From assembly GCF_002216005.1 (NCBI RefSeq), contig NZ_NIQC01000013.1:1-64000 (forward strand): DNA of 64,000 bases, read 5' to 3'. This DNA comes from Natranaerobius trueperi (GTDB lineage Bacteria > Bacillota > Natranaerobiia > Natranaerobiales > Natranaerobiaceae). A model generated the notes under the pieces. It saw nothing but the letters and a program-made list of their open reading frames with translations, was not told the origin of the DNA and did not search any database. A program made the position numbers and the translations under genes. Below are positions 62,014 to 64,000 of this stretch, piece after piece. Each line of letters starts with the position of its first letter. The stretch's first letter is position 1.

Positions 62014-64000
62014 TTAAGCCGGACTCCCACAACACTTTTTATATTTTTTGCCACTGCCACAAGGACATGGTTCATTCCTACCTACCTTTTTTCCTTTACG
62101 TACTGGAGTTTGTTTTTTCTCATCACTACTTTGTTTGTGTTTACTAAAACCATCAGAAGAAGTAGCTGAGTTTGAACCTTTCTCACCTTCAGTACGAGCT
62201 ACAGACTCTCTTTGTGGTGCTTCTTTTATCTGAACTCTTAAAATCAGCCTAGTTACTTCTTCTTTAATAGAAGCAATCATATTTTGAAACATCTCATAAC
62301 CTTCGTATTTATACTCAATTAATGGATTTTTTTGACCATAAGCACGAAGTCCAATCCCTTGTCGTAGTTGATCCATAGCATCTATATGATCCATCCACTT
62401 AGAGTCTACTACCCGAAGTAGTATTACCCTTTCAAGTTCACGCATCTGTTCTTCTCCAATTTCTTCTTCACGTTCTCTGTAAGCAGATTTTGCTTCTTCT
62501 AATAGATACTCTTTAATTTCATCAATAGCTTCTTTAGGTTCTTTATCTTTAGAAATTTCCTTTAATTTATCAACACTACCCCTATCAGAAAGTAAAAAGC
62601 TCTTTCTACCAAAGTTAATTAAAGCCTCTAGATCCCATTCTTCTGGATAGATCTTTTCAGATGCATAGCTTTCTAAGGCTTCATCTATTACATCTTCTAC
62701 CATATCTAAGATTATATCTTTTAGATCTTCACCCTTTAGTACCTGTTTTCTTTGCTCATAGATCACCTTACGTTGTTGATCCATAACATTATCATATTCT
62801 AATACATGTTTTCTAATGTTAAAATTTCTTCCCTCTACCTTTTTTTGAGCATTTTCTATAGCTTTAGTAAGCATAGGTGAATCTATAGCTTGATCTTCTT
62901 CCATTCCAAACTTATCCATCATAGAAGAGATATTATCTGAACCAAATAAACGCATAAGATCATCTTCTAATGATACATAAAATCTACTTTTTCCAGGATC
63001 ACCTTGACGTCCTGAACGACCTCGTAGCTGATTATCTACTCGTCTACTTTCATGGCGCTCTGTACCCATAACATATAGGCCACCTAGATCTTTAACACCT
63101 TCACCTAAAACAATATCCGTACCACGACCTGCCATATTTGTAGCTATGGTTACAGTGCCGCGCTCTCCTGCATTTTTGATTATATCTGCTTCTTTTTCGT
63201 GGTTTTTAGCATTTAAAACTTGATGAGCTACTCCACGCTTTTTTAGCATATGAGATAATTCTTCTGATTTTTCTATTGAAACAGTCCCAACTAATACCGG
63301 TTGCCCTCTTTTATAGCACTCAACTATATCATCAGCAACTGCATCATACTTTGCTTTTTCAGTTTTATAGATCTTATCAGGTAAGTCTTCTCTTCTCATA
63401 GGTTCATTTGTCGGAACAACTACTACATCCATACCGTAAATCTCTTGAAACTCTTCTTCCTCTGTAAAGGCTGTACCAGTCATACCTGATAATTTATTAT
63501 ATAGTTTAAAGAAGTTCTGGAAAGTAATACTTGCTAAAGTTTGACTTTCCTTTTTAATCTCAACACCTTCTTTTGCTTCTATAGCCTGATGTAGACCATC
63601 ACTATATTGTCTACCTGGCATTTTTCTTCCAGTAAATTGGTCAACTATAACTACCTGTCCATCTTCAACAACATAATCGTTATCTCGCTTTATAAGAACA
63701 TGTGCTTTTAAAGCTTGGTTTAGGTGATGAGATAGTTCCATATTTGTATCATCAAATAAATTCTCTACACCTAAAAACTTTTCAGCTTTTTCTACACCTT
63801 CTTCGGTTAACATGACACTATTTGCTTTTTCATCAACTGTAAAATCATCATCCCTTTTTAATAACGGGACAAACTTAGCCACCTTGTAATAAAGTTCACG
63901 TGGTTTATCTGATGCACCAGAAATAATCAATGGAGTTCTAGCTTCATCAATTAAAATACTGTCAACCTCGTCAATAATAGCAAAGTTTAGTTCTCTTTGG
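62014..64000 (-). CDS. secA: Preprotein translocase ATPase SecA (N-terminus off window)
   Basis: The C-terminal about 660 residues of SecA. The reading frame is open to the window edge and shows the DEAD-type Walker B region ([20 protein letters not shown]), the preprotein cross-linking domain, [15 protein letters not shown], the [11 protein letters not shown] motif VI, and the C-terminal zinc-binding [13 protein letters not shown]. It drives secretion through SecYEG. The order secA-prfB is the usual one in Firmicutes. Confidence 0.95.
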   Translation of the reverse strand, partial: QRELNFAIIDEVDSILIDEARTPLIISGASDKPRELYYKVAKFVPLLKRDDDFTVDEKANSVMLTEEGVEKAEKFLGVENLFDDTNMELSHHLNQALKAHVLIKRDNDYVVEDGQVVIVDQFTGRKMPGRQYSDGLHQAIEAKEGVEIKKESQTLASITFQNFFKLYNKLSGMTGTAFTEEEEFQEIYGMDVVVVPTNEPMRREDLPDKIYKTEKAKYDAVADDIVECYKRGQPVLVGTVSIEKSEELSHMLKKRGVAHQVLNAKNHEKEADIIKNAGERGTVTIATNMAGRGTDIVLGEGVKDLGGLYVMGTERHESRRVDNQLRGRSGRQGDPGKSRFYVSLEDDLMRLFGSDNISSMMDKFGMEEDQAIDSPMLTKAIENAQKKVEGRNFNIRKHVLEYDNVMDQQRKVIYEQRKQVLKGEDLKDIILDMVEDVIDEALESYASEKIYPEEWDLEALINFGRKSFLLSDRGSVDKLKEISKDKEPKEAIDEIKEYLLEEAKSAYREREEEIGEEQMRELERVILLRVVDSKWMDHIDAMDQLRQGIGLRAYGQKNPLIEYKYEGYEMFQNMIASIKEEVTRLILRVQIKEAPQRESVARTEGEKGSNSATSSDGFSKHKQSSDEKKQTPVRKGKKVGRNEPCPCGSGKKYKKCCGSPA

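Noticed and set aside
1-64000. Looked for CRISPR arrays, tRNA or rRNA genes, and toxin-antitoxin pairs.
   Set aside because: No regularly spaced repeats, no tRNA-like cloverleaf or rRNA stretches, and no convincing toxin-antitoxin gene pair were seen by eye.

Overview
The window is low-GC DNA from an anaerobic, endospore-forming Firmicute (Clostridia-like). Supporting evidence: a gerA-gerB-gerC germination operon, a component-B subunit of a glycine/sarcosine/betaine reductase, Rnf-type subunits, strong AGGAGG ribosome-binding sites, frequent TTG/GTG starts, and riboswitches typical of Firmicutes. Many proteins are acidic. Natranaerobius or a relative is my best guess for the organism, but this is an inference that I could not check.

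Layout, left to right. 1-557: the 5' part of a class C group II intron sitting just past a transcription terminator. 561-6495 (minus): a respiratory operon encoding a TorD-type chaperone, a Tat-exported molybdopterin oxidoreductase, a four-cluster ferredoxin subunit, RnfC and RnfD, without the other Rnf subunits. 6.5-14.4 kb: a decayed zone with an Mrp ATPase, a cyclase, and pieces of IS1182, IS256 and a zinc-ribbon IS. 10.9-22.0 kb: three paralogous peptide-binding lipoproteins (minus) facing a dppBCDF-type operon (plus). 22.3-24.9 kb: an orphan, GC-richer grdE-like gene, a multiply frameshifted pseudogene, and a perfect 63-bp copy of part of dppD. 25-30.7 kb: the germination operon with a start-proximal frameshift in an A9 run, a THF riboswitch with folT, and a VanY-type peptidase. 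30.7-35.1 kb: a YdcZ transporter, a methyltransferase, an ECF S-component behind an unidentified leader RNA with terminator, a wrecked DUF885 gene carrying an IS200/IS605 tnpB remnant, and a permease. 35.2-38.5 kb: a frameshifted conserved gene and a metallo-beta-lactamase gene split by about 1.7 kb of foreign, GC-richer DNA.

38.5-44.2 kb (minus): the division/cell-wall cluster ftsE-ftsX-M23 peptidase-ctpB-minJ-like. 44.4-45.4 kb: HTH and IS1595 remnants. 45.4-51.6 kb: a consensus promoter, a ykkC-family riboswitch with terminator, and a second Dpp/Opp-type operon. Its binding protein is circularly permuted: the normal C-terminal lobe segment lies before the normal N-terminal part. 51.6-58.1 kb: a chemoreceptor remnant, a TAXI-type TRAP transporter (SBP, DUF1850, fused permease) and a GlnK/GlnL-like two-component system. 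58.1-64 kb: a split transketolase, a YitT protein, prfB with the classical +1 programmed frameshift, and secA, which runs off the right edge.

The strongest candidates for something undescribed are the circularly permuted substrate-binding protein in a ykkC-controlled operon (49867-51537), the RnfC/RnfD-molybdoenzyme operon (561-6495), and the unidentified leader RNA at 32406-32540. Peptide uptake (two ABC systems, four binding proteins), TAXI uptake and the grdE-like gene together suggest a peptide/amino-acid-using lifestyle. The many IS scars and broken genes indicate active mobile elements and ongoing gene loss.
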